Source of the DNA: WHTX01 sp038255145
Lineage (GTDB): Bacteria > Actinomycetota > Acidimicrobiia > Acidimicrobiales > CAIXPF01
Reading direction: 5' to 3'
NCBI GenBank assembly: GCA_038255145.1
Contig: JBBSLP010000004.1
Location: 62,001 to 126,000, forward strand
Length of the DNA: 64,000 nucleotides
Below, in pieces: positions 1 through 8,490 of the stretch. A program made the position numbers and the translations under genes. Below the pieces are notes generated by a model. It did no database searches. It had not been told where the DNA came from and saw nothing but the letters and a program-made list of their open reading frames with translations. Numbering within the stretch: position 1 is the stretch's first letter; every line of letters begins with the position of its first letter.

Positions 1-92
1 GGCACCTCCTCTCCGTGCCCGACCGGGGCACCGTCCACCGGACGTCGCCTTCCTCCAAGACGGCGACCCGGCCACCTACCTACCGTGCGCCC

Positions 93-584
93 ATGTCCGG
101 AGACCAGTTGATCGGTCGTGCCGTCGTCCCCACCACCGACGTCGTGCGCCACCTCACCCCCGACCAGCTCAGCGCGCCCACCCCGTGCGACGGGTACGAC
201 GTCCGCGCCCTGGTCAACCACCTGTTGTTCTGGGGACCGTCGCTCGAGGGCGCGGCGGGCAAGCTGAGCGTGCCACCCCCCGCCGCCGGCGAGGCCGACG
301 TCGACCTGGCTGCGGGCGACTGGGCCACCATGGTCGGCGACATGGTCCTGACCGAGCTGGTGGTCCACGGGTGGGACCTGGCCCGGGCCACCGGCCAGCG
401 GCCGGTGTGGGACGGGGCCGTGCTCGCCCACGTGCACGATGCCGTGGTGGCCACGGCGGAGATGGGTCGTGACCTGGGGATCTACGGCCCCGAGGTACCC
501 GTCGCCGACGATGCCCCCGTGCTCGACCGCATCCTCGGGCTGACCGGGCGCGATCCCGGGGCCGTGCCCGACCAGGCCCGCTGA
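93..584 (+). CDS. TIGR03086-type DinB/mycothiol-dependent enzyme family protein
   Basis: A 163-residue protein of the mycothiol maleylpyruvate isomerase-like, DinB-fold metal-binding group. The N-terminal signature TPCDGYDVRALVNHL and the C-terminal ELVVHGWDLARATGQ are typical, and their histidines are the usual metal ligands. The stretch between them is shorter than in most relatives, which are about 190 residues. The ATG at 93 is preferred because the residues encoded upstream of it look non-coding. Members are common in actinobacteria, often annotated TIGR03086, and their substrates are mostly unknown. The family call is good; no specific reaction can be assigned. Confidence 0.75.
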   Translation: MSGDQLIGRAVVPTTDVVRHLTPDQLSAPTPCDGYDVRALVNHLLFWGPSLEGAAGKLSVPPPAAGEADVDLAAGDWATMVGDMVLTELVVHGWDLARATGQRPVWDGAVLAHVHDAVVATAEMGRDLGIYGPEVPVADDAPVLDRILGLTGRDPGAVPDQAR

Positions 585-642
585 GCTCGGGTCGGTCGAC
601 GTCGGCGGGTCCGCCGCAGGTCACCGCCGGTACCATCCGCTC

Positions 643-1419
643 GTGGCGAGCTGGTTCCAGCGGGACATCATCGACGCCGACCGCCTGGCCCTGCTCCTGT
701 GCTTCGCCTCCCTGGTGGCCACCTTCCTGGTCACGAGGACGATCACCGCCCTCATCCGCGCCGGCAAGGGCCCGTTCAAGGACAACGTGTCCTCCAGCGG
801 GGTGCACGTCCACCACGCCATTCCCGGGCTGGTGCTGCTGGTGGTGGGGGCGTTCACGTCGGTGGGCACGGGCTCGGAGGCGCCGTGGGCCGAGATCGCC
901 GCCGTGCTCATCGGCGTGGGCACCTCCCTGGTGCTCGACGAGTTCGCCCTGATCCTCTACCTGTCCGACGTGTACTGGGCGTCGGCGGGGCGGGTGTCGG
1001 TGCACGTGGTCACCGTGGCCATCGCCTGCATGGGCCTGGCCCTCGTTGGGCTCACCCCGGTCTCGGCCGCGGGGTTCGACGACCCGGCCTCGTCCATCGC
1101 CGCCATCGCCGTGGGCTGCGCCGTGCAACTCGTCCTCATCGTCGTCTGCGTCCTCAAGGGCAAGTACCAGGTGGCCCTGTTCAGCACGTTCGTGCCCATC
1201 CTCGCTGTCTTCGGCGCCATCCGCCTGGCCCGGCCGAACTCGGTGTGGGCCCGCAAGCGCTATCGCAGCGAGCGCAAGAAGGCCCGGGCCCAGGCCCGGT
1301 CGGAGCGCTACGACCACCGCTTCGGGCGCTTCACCACCATCGTCGGCCGCTTCGTCGAGGGTTCCACGCCGGCCACCGACCGGGTGGCCGAGGCGGCCCA
1401 CGAGCACGCGGTGGGCTGA
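643..1419 (+). CDS. Six-helix integral membrane protein of unknown function
   Basis: A 258-residue membrane protein starting at a GTG. Hydrophobic segments lie at about residues 16-38, 58-76, 85-107, 119-141, 151-171 and 176-196. They are followed by a basic, Arg/Lys-rich cytoplasmic tail (about 200-258). Two polar motifs sit at membrane edges: GVHVHHAIPG near residue 53 and LDEFALILYL near residue 98. Similar HxHH/DEF arrangements occur in uncharacterised actinobacterial membrane proteins. The histidine cluster could bind metal or haem, but nothing here proves that. It lies 58 bases after the DinB-like gene on the same strand and converges on the epimerase gene. Confidence 0.75.
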   Translation: MASWFQRDIIDADRLALLLCFASLVATFLVTRTITALIRAGKGPFKDNVSSSGVHVHHAIPGLVLLVVGAFTSVGTGSEAPWAEIAAVLIGVGTSLVLDEFALILYLSDVYWASAGRVSVHVVTVAIACMGLALVGLTPVSAAGFDDPASSIAAIAVGCAVQLVLIVVCVLKGKYQVALFSTFVPILAVFGAIRLARPNSVWARKRYRSERKKARAQARSERYDHRFGRFTTIVGRFVEGSTPATDRVAEAAHEHAVG

Positions 1420-1443
1420 TCCCGCGCCGGCGGTCGGTGGCCG

Positions 1444-2367
1444 TCAGGCGACGGGCGGGCCCGGCTCGATGCCCCAGGACGCCTCGTGCGCCTGGCCGGG
1501 ATCGAGGACGACCAGCCCGGCGCCCGAGTTGAAGGCGTCGGGCGGGCACGTCATGGGCTCGACGGCCAGCCCGGTGCGCCGGCGGGTCTCGGGCAGGGTG
1601 TCGCCGGTGAACAGCTGGAGGTAGGGGTAGGCCTCGTCGACCCACAGGGTCACCGCCGACCCATCGGGCCTGGTCAGCGACACCCGGGCCCGCCCGTCGG
1701 CGTCGCGCTCGAGGTCGGTGTAGGTGCTGTCCAGGCGGCGGGCGCCGATGGGCTGGGGTTGCCGCAGGTCGTGGCTGGTGCCCTCCACCGGCTCCTCGCC
1801 GATGGGGATGCTGACGTCGTCGACCAGCAGGCGCGTGCGGGCGGGCACGGTCACGACGGCGTCGTCGACGCCGGCGCCGCCCGGGTGCAGGTAGGGGTGG
1901 GCCCCGGTGCCGTAGGGGCAGGGGGCAGCGCCGAGGTTGGTGGCCCGGGTGCGCACGACGAGCCCGTCGGGGCCGAGGCCGTAGTCGACCTCACAGCCGA
2001 GGACGAAGGGCCAGCCCGGGCCGGCGTGGAGCACGTAGCCGAAGCGGGCGTGGGTCTCGCCCCGCTCGATCAGGCGCCAGGTCACCCAGCGGGTCAGCCC
2101 GTGGATGGCCCCGGACTTGGCCGGTTCGGTCAGGTCGAGCTGCTGCGCCTCGCCCCGCCAGCGGTAGCGACCGCCCCGGATGCGGTTGGGCCAGGGCATG
2201 AGGAGCTGGCCCCGGCCACCGGCGGCCCGCTCGCCGGCCTCGAAGCCCTCGAGCACGGGCCGCCCGCCAGCGGCGTAGGCGCGCAGGCCGGCGCCCACCT
2301 CGGTGAGGACGACGACCTGGTCACCGTGGCGGATCTCGTACTGCTCTCCGGAGGGCGGGATCACCAC
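1444..2367 (-). CDS. Aldose 1-epimerase (galactose mutarotase) family protein
   Basis: A 307-residue protein of the GalM-like fold, which interconverts alpha and beta anomers of aldoses. Visible family motifs are PWPNRIRGGRY (about residues 58-68), AIHGL (about 87-91, first conserved His), GTGAHPYLHPG (about 153-163, second His) and a C-terminal EPMTCPPDAFNSG containing the probable catalytic Glu. Length fits the YihR-like branch. The start is a GTG; another GTG lies one codon later and there is no strong ribosome site, so the exact start is uncertain. The sugar substrate cannot be read from sequence, and no sugar-pathway genes are adjacent. Confidence 0.88.
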   Translation of the reverse strand: MVIPPSGEQYEIRHGDQVVVLTEVGAGLRAYAAGGRPVLEGFEAGERAAGGRGQLLMPWPNRIRGGRYRWRGEAQQLDLTEPAKSGAIHGLTRWVTWRLIERGETHARFGYVLHAGPGWPFVLGCEVDYGLGPDGLVVRTRATNLGAAPCPYGTGAHPYLHPGGAGVDDAVVTVPARTRLLVDDVSIPIGEEPVEGTSHDLRQPQPIGARRLDSTYTDLERDADGRARVSLTRPDGSAVTLWVDEAYPYLQLFTGDTLPETRRRTGLAVEPMTCPPDAFNSGAGLVVLDPGQAHEASWGIEPGPPVA

Positions 2368-2920
2368 GGTGGCCTACCACGCCGAGGGTCCGGTCGGGCT
2401 CGACGGACCAGACTGGTCCCGACGATCCGATCGCGTGTCGTGCCCGAAGGCGGGACTACATGGCCCAGCTCCAATGACACGTTCGGGATACGCGGAGGTG
2501 TCGTCGAACTCGGGTCGCGCCGTGGGTGGACTCAGACCGTGTGGACGGGGCCCAAGGGTCGGAGGTGGCTGAAGTCATCCGGGTTCCGGGTGTGCGGTTC
2601 GGGCGGCTGCGACTCCAAAGCGCAGCTCGGCCACCGTGAACACGGTGATGACGCGCCCGGCGCGACAGGCTCCGTCACGGTCTCAGGGCTGGCCCTGTTC
2701 GTCGAGGAAGCGCTCGTACTCGTCCCGCAGTGTGCGGAAGTCCAGGTCGGGCACGCGGCGACGCAGGGCGATGACGTCGTGCGTGCTGACACCCACGATG
2801 GTGTCCTTGCTGAAATCCCCGGCCGGCGGCGCTCGTACCGACGCACGATCCAACCCGGTACCACCGTGCGGTCTCCGGTTCGGCGACCGTTGAGGGGCCG
2901 CAGCCGCTAGGTTCCCGGCC
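2368..2920. other. Intergenic region with one weak small-ORF candidate
   Basis: No confident gene is visible in these 553 bases. The only candidate is a 37-codon reading frame on the minus strand (2683-2796, GTG start). It has an AAGGA sequence seven bases before the start and a helical, charged product ending DEYERFLDEQGQP. It is too short to be convincing without conservation. The region also holds the unmapped promoters of the epimerase (leftward) and the dehydrogenase (rightward). Confidence 0.35.
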
Positions 2921-4084
2921 GTGACTGACGGGTCGGGGACGACCGGACGGATACTCAACGCCGGGGGCGAGGGCGTCGTGTACGGGCCGGGTTCGGCCCC
3001 ACGACAGCTGGCGTCCCTGCTCCGCCGGTCGGGAGTCACCCGGCCCTTCCTGTTGACCACGCCGTCCGTCGAACGGGCGGGCCTGGCCGACGAGGTCGCC
3101 GCCCTGCTGGGGGCCGACCTGGCCGGGGTGTTCGCCGGGTCCCGGGAGCACACGCCCGAGCCCGTGGTCCACGCGGCCGCCGCCGAGGTGGCGGCATCGG
3201 GGGCCGACGGGCTGGTCAGCCTGGGGGGCAGCTCGGTCGTCGACCTGGCCAAGGGGGTCGCCCTGGTGCTGGCCGACGGGCCCGAGCTGGCCCGGCACCG
3301 CTGGTCGGCCGAGGGCGGCCCCGCACCACGGCCGCTGGCCCCCAAGCTCGTCCACGTGGCCCTGCCCACCACCCTGTCGGGGGCCGAGTTCACCGGGGCC
3401 GCCGGCATCACCGACGCCGCCTCGGGCGAGAAGATCGTCTACCTCGACCGGGCCCTCACCCCCCGCTGGGTGCTGCTCGACGCCACCCTGGCCCGGGCCA
3501 CCCCACCGGCGCTCTGGGCGGCCACGGGCATGAAGGCCCTGGCCGACACGCTCGAGGTGCTGTGCTCGTCGCGGGCCAACCCCCTCACCGACGCCGTGGC
3601 CCTCGGCGCCCTCGGCCTCCTGGTCCAGCACCTGGGCCCGGCCACCGCCGATGCCGAGGACCTCGAGGCCCGCACCGCCTGCCAGTTCGCCGTGGCCATG
3701 GCCCTGCCCCAGCTGGCCACGGCCGGCATCGGCCTGGTCGCCGGCCTGCGCCACCAGCTCGGCGGCGGTCTGGGCGTGGCCCACGGGGTGGCGTCGACCA
3801 TCGTGCTGCCCCACGTGCTGCGCTGGAACCTGTCGGCCTGCGCCCCCCGGCTGGAACGGGCCGCGACCTCCCTGGGCCTGGCCGGACCCGAGGTCCTGAT
3901 CAGCGAGGTCGAGCGGCTGACCGACGAGCTGGGCCTGCCTCGCCGCCTGTCCGAGGTGGGCGTCGACCGGGATGCGCTGCCGTCGGTGGCCGAGCACGTG
4001 CTCGGCGACCCCGCCATCCGCACCAACCCCCGCCCCGTCACCGACCGCGACGACGTGCTCGAGGTCCTCACCGCCGCCTGGTGA
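2921..4084 (+). CDS. Iron-containing alcohol dehydrogenase-fold / maleylacetate reductase-like protein
   Basis: A 387-residue group III dehydrogenase, GTG start. The N-terminal nucleotide-binding half carries the GGSSVVDLAKG phosphate loop (about residue 100). The C-terminal helical half carries GLRHQLGGGLGVAHG, giving the two later conserved histidines. The usual first ligand motif (D-x3-H, as in DALTHAIE) reads KALADTLE here, so both the Asp and the His are replaced. Maleylacetate reductases are the nearest match in overall motifs and work without a bound metal. No aromatic ring-cleavage genes are nearby, so the substrate is open. Confidence 0.75.
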   Translation: MTDGSGTTGRILNAGGEGVVYGPGSAPRQLASLLRRSGVTRPFLLTTPSVERAGLADEVAALLGADLAGVFAGSREHTPEPVVHAAAAEVAASGADGLVSLGGSSVVDLAKGVALVLADGPELARHRWSAEGGPAPRPLAPKLVHVALPTTLSGAEFTGAAGITDAASGEKIVYLDRALTPRWVLLDATLARATPPALWAATGMKALADTLEVLCSSRANPLTDAVALGALGLLVQHLGPATADAEDLEARTACQFAVAMALPQLATAGIGLVAGLRHQLGGGLGVAHGVASTIVLPHVLRWNLSACAPRLERAATSLGLAGPEVLISEVERLTDELGLPRRLSEVGVDRDALPSVAEHVLGDPAIRTNPRPVTDRDDVLEVLTAAW

Positions 4085-4511
4085 CCGCCGCCGGCTGGCC
4101 GGGGCCGCCAGGGCTACGGGTTGGGTGACGTTGGAACGGCGGTTCGGCTCCGTGGCTGGCCCGCGTTACCGCTGCTGGTGGAAGAGCGGTCGCGGGGCCT
4201 CGTTCCCCGGCGGTTCGACCCAGATGCTGCGAGTGCAGGTCGCGGGGCACCCTCCCCGCCGGTGTCGGTGTGCTGCCCTGCCTCCGGTGCACGCCAGACG
4301 GAACCGGACGCACGGGCGTACCGCGGGCGTAGGTGGCTGCGAGGGCATCGACGCGCATGGGCACCACCAGCAGGTCGGCTGCCACCCCTGGGCCCCCCGT
4401 TCGTGACCGGCGATCCGAGCGCGGGTCAGCGCGGAACGTACCTGGCGACAGCGGTCGCTCGCCGCGTCCGGCGGTGGTCCACGCCGCCGAAGGGTGTTGG
4501 CAGTTGGTGGG
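4085..4511. other. Intergenic region with no recognisable gene
   Basis: Open frames exist on both strands across these 427 bases, but their predicted proteins are Arg/Pro-rich shadows of GC-rich DNA. None has a convincing start, domain or ribosome site. The region separates the rightward dehydrogenase from the leftward EthD gene. Confidence 0.5.
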
Positions 4512-5174
4512 TCAGCCCACGAGCACCAGCTCCTCGGCGAGGACGGCGGGGATGTTGGCGACGTCGATGAAGTTGGGTTCGTCGGCCCGCACCCGGGCCA
4601 GCTCGTCGGTGGTGGCCGCGGCCCGCATGTCGTCGACCGAGTCGAACCACGTCGAGGCCAGGCCGTCCACGAACGGTCGACCGGCCCGGTAGGCCCCGGG
4701 GCGCAGGTGGCTCTGCACGTAGCGGCGGACCTGGGGGATGGCGGCGGCGATGGGGCCGTGCACGTCCTCCCAGTAGCGGTGGGCGTCGGCGGCGCCCAGC
4801 ACGTCGTTGAAGCGCACGAGCACGACGCTCTTGGTGGCGGCGTTCGGCCCCGGCTTCACCTCGACCTCGTCCACCACCAGCTCGACCAGGCGGTTGGTGT
4901 CGATGAAGTTGGGCTCGTCGGCCTTGGCCGCGGCGAACTCGGGGGTGGAGGCCATGGCCCGCAGGGCGTCCTTGTCGTCGACCCAGATCTCGGCCAGCCC
5001 GTCGATGGCCAGCGGGCCCTTGCGGTAGCCGCCGATCAGGGGGTGGCTCTGCACGTAGCGGCGGATGCCAGGGATGGCGGAGACGATGGGGCGATGGACG
5101 TCACGCCAGTGGCGCCGGAAGTCGTCCAACTCCAGGTCGGGCCGACGCCACAGCAGTTCGCAGACCTTGATCAC
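4512..5174 (-). CDS. Tandem EthD-domain (dimeric alpha/beta barrel) protein
   Basis: A 220-residue protein made of two EthD-like domains, about residues 1-105 and 110-220. Each half repeats the same motif order: a WRDVHRPI or WEDVHGPI helix, RRYVQSH, a GLAEIWVD or GLASTWFD strand, and a closing ADEPNFID. EthD proteins are small ferredoxin-like barrels that normally dimerise; here both halves are on one chain, so one polypeptide could form the barrel. EthD itself is an accessory factor in ether degradation, but most homologs have unknown roles. The GTG at 5174 has a GAGG upstream and gives a clean domain start. Confidence 0.8.
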   Translation of the reverse strand: MIKVCELLWRRPDLELDDFRRHWRDVHRPIVSAIPGIRRYVQSHPLIGGYRKGPLAIDGLAEIWVDDKDALRAMASTPEFAAAKADEPNFIDTNRLVELVVDEVEVKPGPNAATKSVVLVRFNDVLGAADAHRYWEDVHGPIAAAIPQVRRYVQSHLRPGAYRAGRPFVDGLASTWFDSVDDMRAAATTDELARVRADEPNFIDVANIPAVLAEELVLVG

Positions 5175-5357
5175 CCCACCATCCTCGCCGACGGCCGGCC
5201 GGCCCGCTCGCCCGCTCGTGGCCGCCGCCGCTGAACGGCGCATGGCGGCCGCGACGTCTGGGTACGAAGACATCATCGACATCATTTCGCAATGAACGTC
5301 ACAGGAGTGACGCATGAACAGCCCGGTCGGCGGACCGGCACGGCGGTGGAGGTGCAC

Positions 5358-5804
5358 ATGGACCCGAACACCCAACGTCGACAAGAGGACACCGAGGACA
5401 CCGAGGACACCGAGGGCCCGCCCGTGCGGGTGGTGGTCGTCGACGATGACACCCTGCTCGTCGCCGCCCTGCGCATCCTGTTCGCCGACGTGCCTTCCCT
5501 GAGCTTCGTCGGCGGCGCCTCCACCGTGGAGGAAGGGATCGAGCTCGTCGTCGAGCGTCAGCCCGACGTGCTCGTCGTCGATGTGCGCATGCCGGCCGGT
5601 GGCGGGGCCGCGGTGGCGGCCCAGGCCCGCATGTTGGCGCCGGACACCGCCGTGGTGGCCATGTCGGCGTCCGACGACGAGGACGCCCGGGTGGAGATGG
5701 CCGAGGCCGGAGCGGTCGACTTCGTGGTCAAGAGCGGGGACCAGGCCGTCGGCCAGTTGCTGCACAGCATCGACGTCGTCGGCCACCACGCCCCCGCGGG
5801 GTGA
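5358..5804 (+). CDS. Stand-alone response-regulator receiver-domain protein
   Basis: A 148-residue single-domain response regulator. The acidic pair is D29/D30, the phosphoacceptor D75 lies in VVDVRMP, the switch serine is S103 and the conserved lysine K125 is in VVKSG. There is no output domain, and no histidine kinase lies nearby. The start at 5358 is fixed by a GGAGGTG ribosome site five to six bases upstream. Residues 10-18 are three exact EDT tripeptides encoded by a nine-base tandem repeat. It may act by protein contact, like CheY, or be a phosphate sink; the partner is unknown. Confidence 0.85.
   Translation: MDPNTQRRQEDTEDTEDTEGPPVRVVVVDDDTLLVAALRILFADVPSLSFVGGASTVEEGIELVVERQPDVLVVDVRMPAGGGAAVAAQARMLAPDTAVVAMSASDDEDARVEMAEAGAVDFVVKSGDQAVGQLLHSIDVVGHHAPAG
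5385..5411 (+). repeat. Three tandem GAGGACACC units inside the receiver gene
   Basis: Exact nine-base direct repeats at 5385, 5394 and 5403 encode EDT-EDT-EDT in the N-terminal extension ahead of the receiver domain. Such in-frame repeats can gain or lose copies by slippage without breaking the gene. Confidence 0.9.
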
Positions 5805-5816
5805 CAGGATCAGGCG

Positions 5817-6287
5817 GTGCCGGCGTCTCAGCAGTACACCGCCACCGTCATCGGTGAGGGAGGTCGGGTCTACGTGCCCGTGCCCTTGGACCCCGACGCG
5901 CTGTGGGGCGACAAGCCTCGGCACCACATCGCCGGCCGCGTGAACGGCATGAGGGTGCGGGGCGTGATCGAGCCGGTCGGCTCGGGCCTGGGGTTCGTGC
6001 TCGGCCCTGCCTGGCGCCGTGACTGCGGCGTCGAGCCGGGGGACGAGGTGACCGTGGTCCTCGAGGCCGAAGGACCCCAGCGTGCCGAACTGGCTCCTGA
6101 TCTGGCCGCCGCCCTCGATGCCGACCCCGCCGCCGGCGAGTTCTTCGACGCCTTGGCCCAGTTCTACCGCAAGGCCTACCTGAGCTGGATCGATGCCACC
6201 AAGCGCCGCCCCGACCAGCGTCCCGTCCGCATCGCCGAGGTCGTGGCGCTCCTGGCCGCGGGGGAGAAGGAGCGCCCGAAGCGATGA
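5817..6287 (+). CDS. DUF1905 / YdeI-OmpD-associated family protein
   Basis: A 156-residue two-part protein, GTG start 12 bases after the receiver gene. Residues 5-85 form a DUF1905 beta domain (YTATVIGEGGRVYVPVPLDP, then RVNGMRVRGVIEPVGSGLGFVLG). Residues 105-150 match the helical YdeI/OmpD-associated tail (FFDALAQFYRKAYLSWI, then VRIAEVVALLAAGEKERPK). Proteins of this type have been linked to bacteriocin protection in a few bacteria; for this protein that is only a family label. It may be co-transcribed with the receiver gene. Confidence 0.8.
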   Translation: MPASQQYTATVIGEGGRVYVPVPLDPDALWGDKPRHHIAGRVNGMRVRGVIEPVGSGLGFVLGPAWRRDCGVEPGDEVTVVLEAEGPQRAELAPDLAAALDADPAAGEFFDALAQFYRKAYLSWIDATKRRPDQRPVRIAEVVALLAAGEKERPKR

Positions 6288-6370
6288 GGGTCCCCGGGGC
6301 CGATCGGTCGGGGGCCCCTGGGCATGATGTCATCGGGTGCGTCGGCGCCCGTCCGCGATGGGGTACGTCG

Positions 6371-7150
6371 TCACAGGCGCATGACCTGCCTGGTGGTGAA
6401 GTAGAGGGCGAACCCGATGAGGAGGACGCCGAAGGCACGGCGGAGGGTCTCTCCGGCGACCCTCTGGGCGGCCCGGCTGCCTACGAGCGCTCCCGGCACA
6501 GCCCCGAGGGCGAAGGCCGCAGCGACGGGCCAGTCGATGTGGCCCAGGGTCCAGTGGGTCACCAGCGTGGGGATCGACAGCGCAGCGATCACGACCAGGC
6601 TGGTGCCGGCCGCAGAGCGCATGCCGAGCCCGAGGCCGACCAGGTACAAGGGCACGAGCAGGAAACCTCCGCCGTTGGCCAGCAGCCCGGTGAACAGGCC
6701 GACGGCCGCTGCCGCGCCGATGACGACCACCGGTCGACGGCGTGCCGCGGCGTTCTCGACCTGGCGCTCGCTGATCGGCCGGAGCACACGGAGCCCGACG
6801 ATGCCCAGCACGACGCCCGAGGCGATGAGGAGGCTGTCGCCGTCGATGACCTTGGACAGGAGGGCACCGACGATGGTGGCCGGGAAGCCACCGATGATCG
6901 ACCAGCGGGCGACCTGCTGGTCCACCTCGCCGCTGCGGCGGTAGCGCCAAGCCGCCACCAGTGCCGCAGGCATGGTGGCGGGCACGGGGGATGCCACGGC
7001 CATGACGCCCTGCACCCCGAGCAGCGCCAGGAGCGGGGTCGCGAAGGAGGATCCGCCGACGCCGAAGAGGCCGAACAGCAGGCCGACGACGCCGCCGGCG
7101 AGCACGAACCACGGCAACGCCGCCATCAGATCCGAGAGCCCGTCGGGCAT
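6371..7150 (-). CDS. TauE/SafE-family sulfur-anion exporter
   Basis: A 259-residue polytopic membrane protein of the TauE/SafE family, proposed to export sulfite or sulfonates. The N-terminal GLLFGLFGVGGSSFATPLL and the repeated second-half LFTGLLANGGGFLLVPLYL are the two inverted family signatures. About eight hydrophobic helices are visible. The start chosen at 7150 follows the rhodanese stop by 20 bases. A second in-frame ATG eight codons later (about 7126) is possible. It is in the same transcription direction as the rhodanese gene, and context favours sulfite or thiosulfate handling. Confidence 0.86.
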   Translation of the reverse strand: MPDGLSDLMAALPWFVLAGGVVGLLFGLFGVGGSSFATPLLALLGVQGVMAVASPVPATMPAALVAAWRYRRSGEVDQQVARWSIIGGFPATIVGALLSKVIDGDSLLIASGVVLGIVGLRVLRPISERQVENAAARRRPVVVIGAAAAVGLFTGLLANGGGFLLVPLYLVGLGLGMRSAAGTSLVVIAALSIPTLVTHWTLGHIDWPVAAAFALGAVPGALVGSRAAQRVAGETLRRAFGVLLIGFALYFTTRQVMRL

Positions 7151-7170
7151 CGGGTCACGCTGATGCGCAT

Positions 7171-7485
7171 CTAGGACACCGCCCCCGGCGCGCCGGAGGC
7201 GGTGACCAGGGGTAGACCCGCCGCGGCCCAGGCGGCGGTGCCACCCTCGAGGTTCTCCACGTCGAAACCGAGGCCCGACAGCAAGCTGGTCGCCTTGGCG
7301 CTGCGGCCGCCGCTGCGGCACACGGCCACGAGCGTCTCTTGGGCGGGGAGCTCACCCGAGCGCTCCTCCAGTTGCCCCAGCGGGATGTGGTGGGCGCCGG
7401 GGATGTGACCCGCCTCCCACTCGTCGTCCTCTCGCACGTCCAACACGTACAGCCCACTGCGGGCGTCGCACTCCGCTGCTTCCAT
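7171..7485 (-). CDS. Single-domain rhodanese (sulfurtransferase)
   Basis: A 104-residue rhodanese domain that would carry sulfur as a cysteine persulfide. The active loop CRSGGRS lies near residue 56, preceded by VLDVREDDEWEAGHIPGAHHIPL and followed by the usual NLEGGTAAW. The ATG at 7485 has an AAGGAGAG ribosome site seven bases upstream. It is the first gene of a leftward pair with the TauE/SafE exporter and is divergent from the GntR gene. Operator copy 1 lies 67 bases upstream. Confidence 0.92.
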   Translation of the reverse strand: MEAAECDARSGLYVLDVREDDEWEAGHIPGAHHIPLGQLEERSGELPAQETLVAVCRSGGRSAKATSLLSGLGFDVENLEGGTAAWAAAGLPLVTASGAPGAVS

Positions 7486-7551
7486 GTCGCTCTCTCCTTC
7501 GTCGCAGGGTGGTGACGGTGCGATGGCGGTACCCTCACGCTCGGTCCGCCA

Positions 7552-7573
7552 AGTCCGAATGTCCGTACTTTAT
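7552..7573 (-). promoter_or_regulatory. Operator-like site 1 of the sulfur regulon
   Basis: On the plus strand this reads GTCCGAATGTCCGTAC followed by TTTAT. Its reverse complement matches the sequence before the MBL-rhodanese gene (8491-8512) at 21 of 22 bases. It lies between the divergent rhodanese and GntR genes. The likely binder is the GntR protein encoded next door; this is inferred. Confidence 0.75.
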
Positions 7574-7642
7574 GCGGGAGCTGCGGCCGTTCGTCAAGCC
7601 CTGGCGTCCATTCCTCCGGACGATCAGATGATCTGCGCACTT

Positions 7643-7661
7643 GTCCGGTGGTCCGTACATT
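7643..7661 (+). promoter_or_regulatory. Operator-like site 3, just before the GntR gene
   Basis: Reads GTCCGGTGGTCCGTAC then ATT, the same GTCCG-3-GTCCGTAC arrangement as site 1, exactly 90 bases away. It ends eight bases before the GntR ATG, so binding here would block translation initiation or transcription and suggests autoregulation. Confidence 0.65.
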
Positions 7662-7669
7662 GGGGTCCG

Positions 7670-8437
7670 ATGTTGATCGACCGCAAGAGCCCTCTGCCCC
7701 TGTGGGCCCAGTTGCTCCAGGACCTCCGTCGTCGTCTCGACGCCGATGAGTTCACCACTCGCTTCCCGACCGATCGGGAGCTGATGGAGCAGTACCACCT
7801 CAGCCGCCACACCGTGCGCGACGCCGTGCGCCGCCTCCAGGAGTCCGGCCTGCTCCAGCGGGACCGGGGTCGGGGCACCTTCGTGCGCGCCACACCGCTG
7901 GAGCAGAGCCTGGGCACCCTCTACAGCTTGTTCAAATCGATCGAGGCCCAGGGGCACGAACAGCGTTCCGAGGTCAGGGCGCTCGAAGAGCGTCACGACG
8001 TGGAGGCGGCATCGAAGCTCGGCCTGGACCCCGACGCTCCCCTCGTCTACCTGGAGCGGGTTCGCTTCGCCGACGATGTCGGCATCGCTGTGGACTGGTC
8101 GTGGCTCCCCGCGGACATCGGCCGGTCGTTGCTCGACGCCGACTTCAGCCACACGGCGCTCTACTCCGAGTTGGCGAAGCGCGCCGGGGTGACGCCTACG
8201 CAGGGCTGGGAGCGGATCCGTCCGGCGATGCCCACCGCGGAGCAGCGCCGGTTGCTGGGCCTCACCACCCGCCAGCCGGTGTTCGGCATCGAACGGCTCG
8301 CCGGCAGCCCCGAGCGGATGTTCGAGTGGCGACACGCCGTGGTGCGGGGCGATCTGGTCGCCTACGTCGCCCGATGGACCCACGATGGCGCACTGGAGAG
8401 CGCGATGGTCGCCCTTGGGGATGCCGTGGGCGGGTAG
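7670..8437 (+). CDS. GntR-family (HutC/UTRA type) transcriptional regulator
   Basis: A 255-residue regulator with an N-terminal winged helix (about residues 5-75; LPTDRE-like FPTDRELMEQYHLSRHTVRDAVRRL) and a C-terminal UTRA effector domain (about 90-245). The ATG at 7670 gives the usual MLIDRKSPLPLWAQL start; a longer frame upstream would overlap the operator sites and is not needed. It sits between sulfur genes on both sides, and three near-identical sequences flank these transcription units. It is therefore the probable repressor of the rhodanese-TauE pair, the MBL-rhodanese gene and itself. The effector is presumably a sulfur compound; that is inferred. Confidence 0.88.
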   Translation: MLIDRKSPLPLWAQLLQDLRRRLDADEFTTRFPTDRELMEQYHLSRHTVRDAVRRLQESGLLQRDRGRGTFVRATPLEQSLGTLYSLFKSIEAQGHEQRSEVRALEERHDVEAASKLGLDPDAPLVYLERVRFADDVGIAVDWSWLPADIGRSLLDADFSHTALYSELAKRAGVTPTQGWERIRPAMPTAEQRRLLGLTTRQPVFGIERLAGSPERMFEWRHAVVRGDLVAYVARWTHDGALESAMVALGDAVGG

Positions 8438-8490
8438 CCGGCACCACCGCCCCGATCCAGCGCGGGGCGGGTGCGGTGGGCTGGGCTACC

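Noticed and set aside
4085..4511. Possible small genes in the gap after the dehydrogenase
   Set aside because: Frames on both strands are Arg/Pro-rich with no start signal or recognisable domain.
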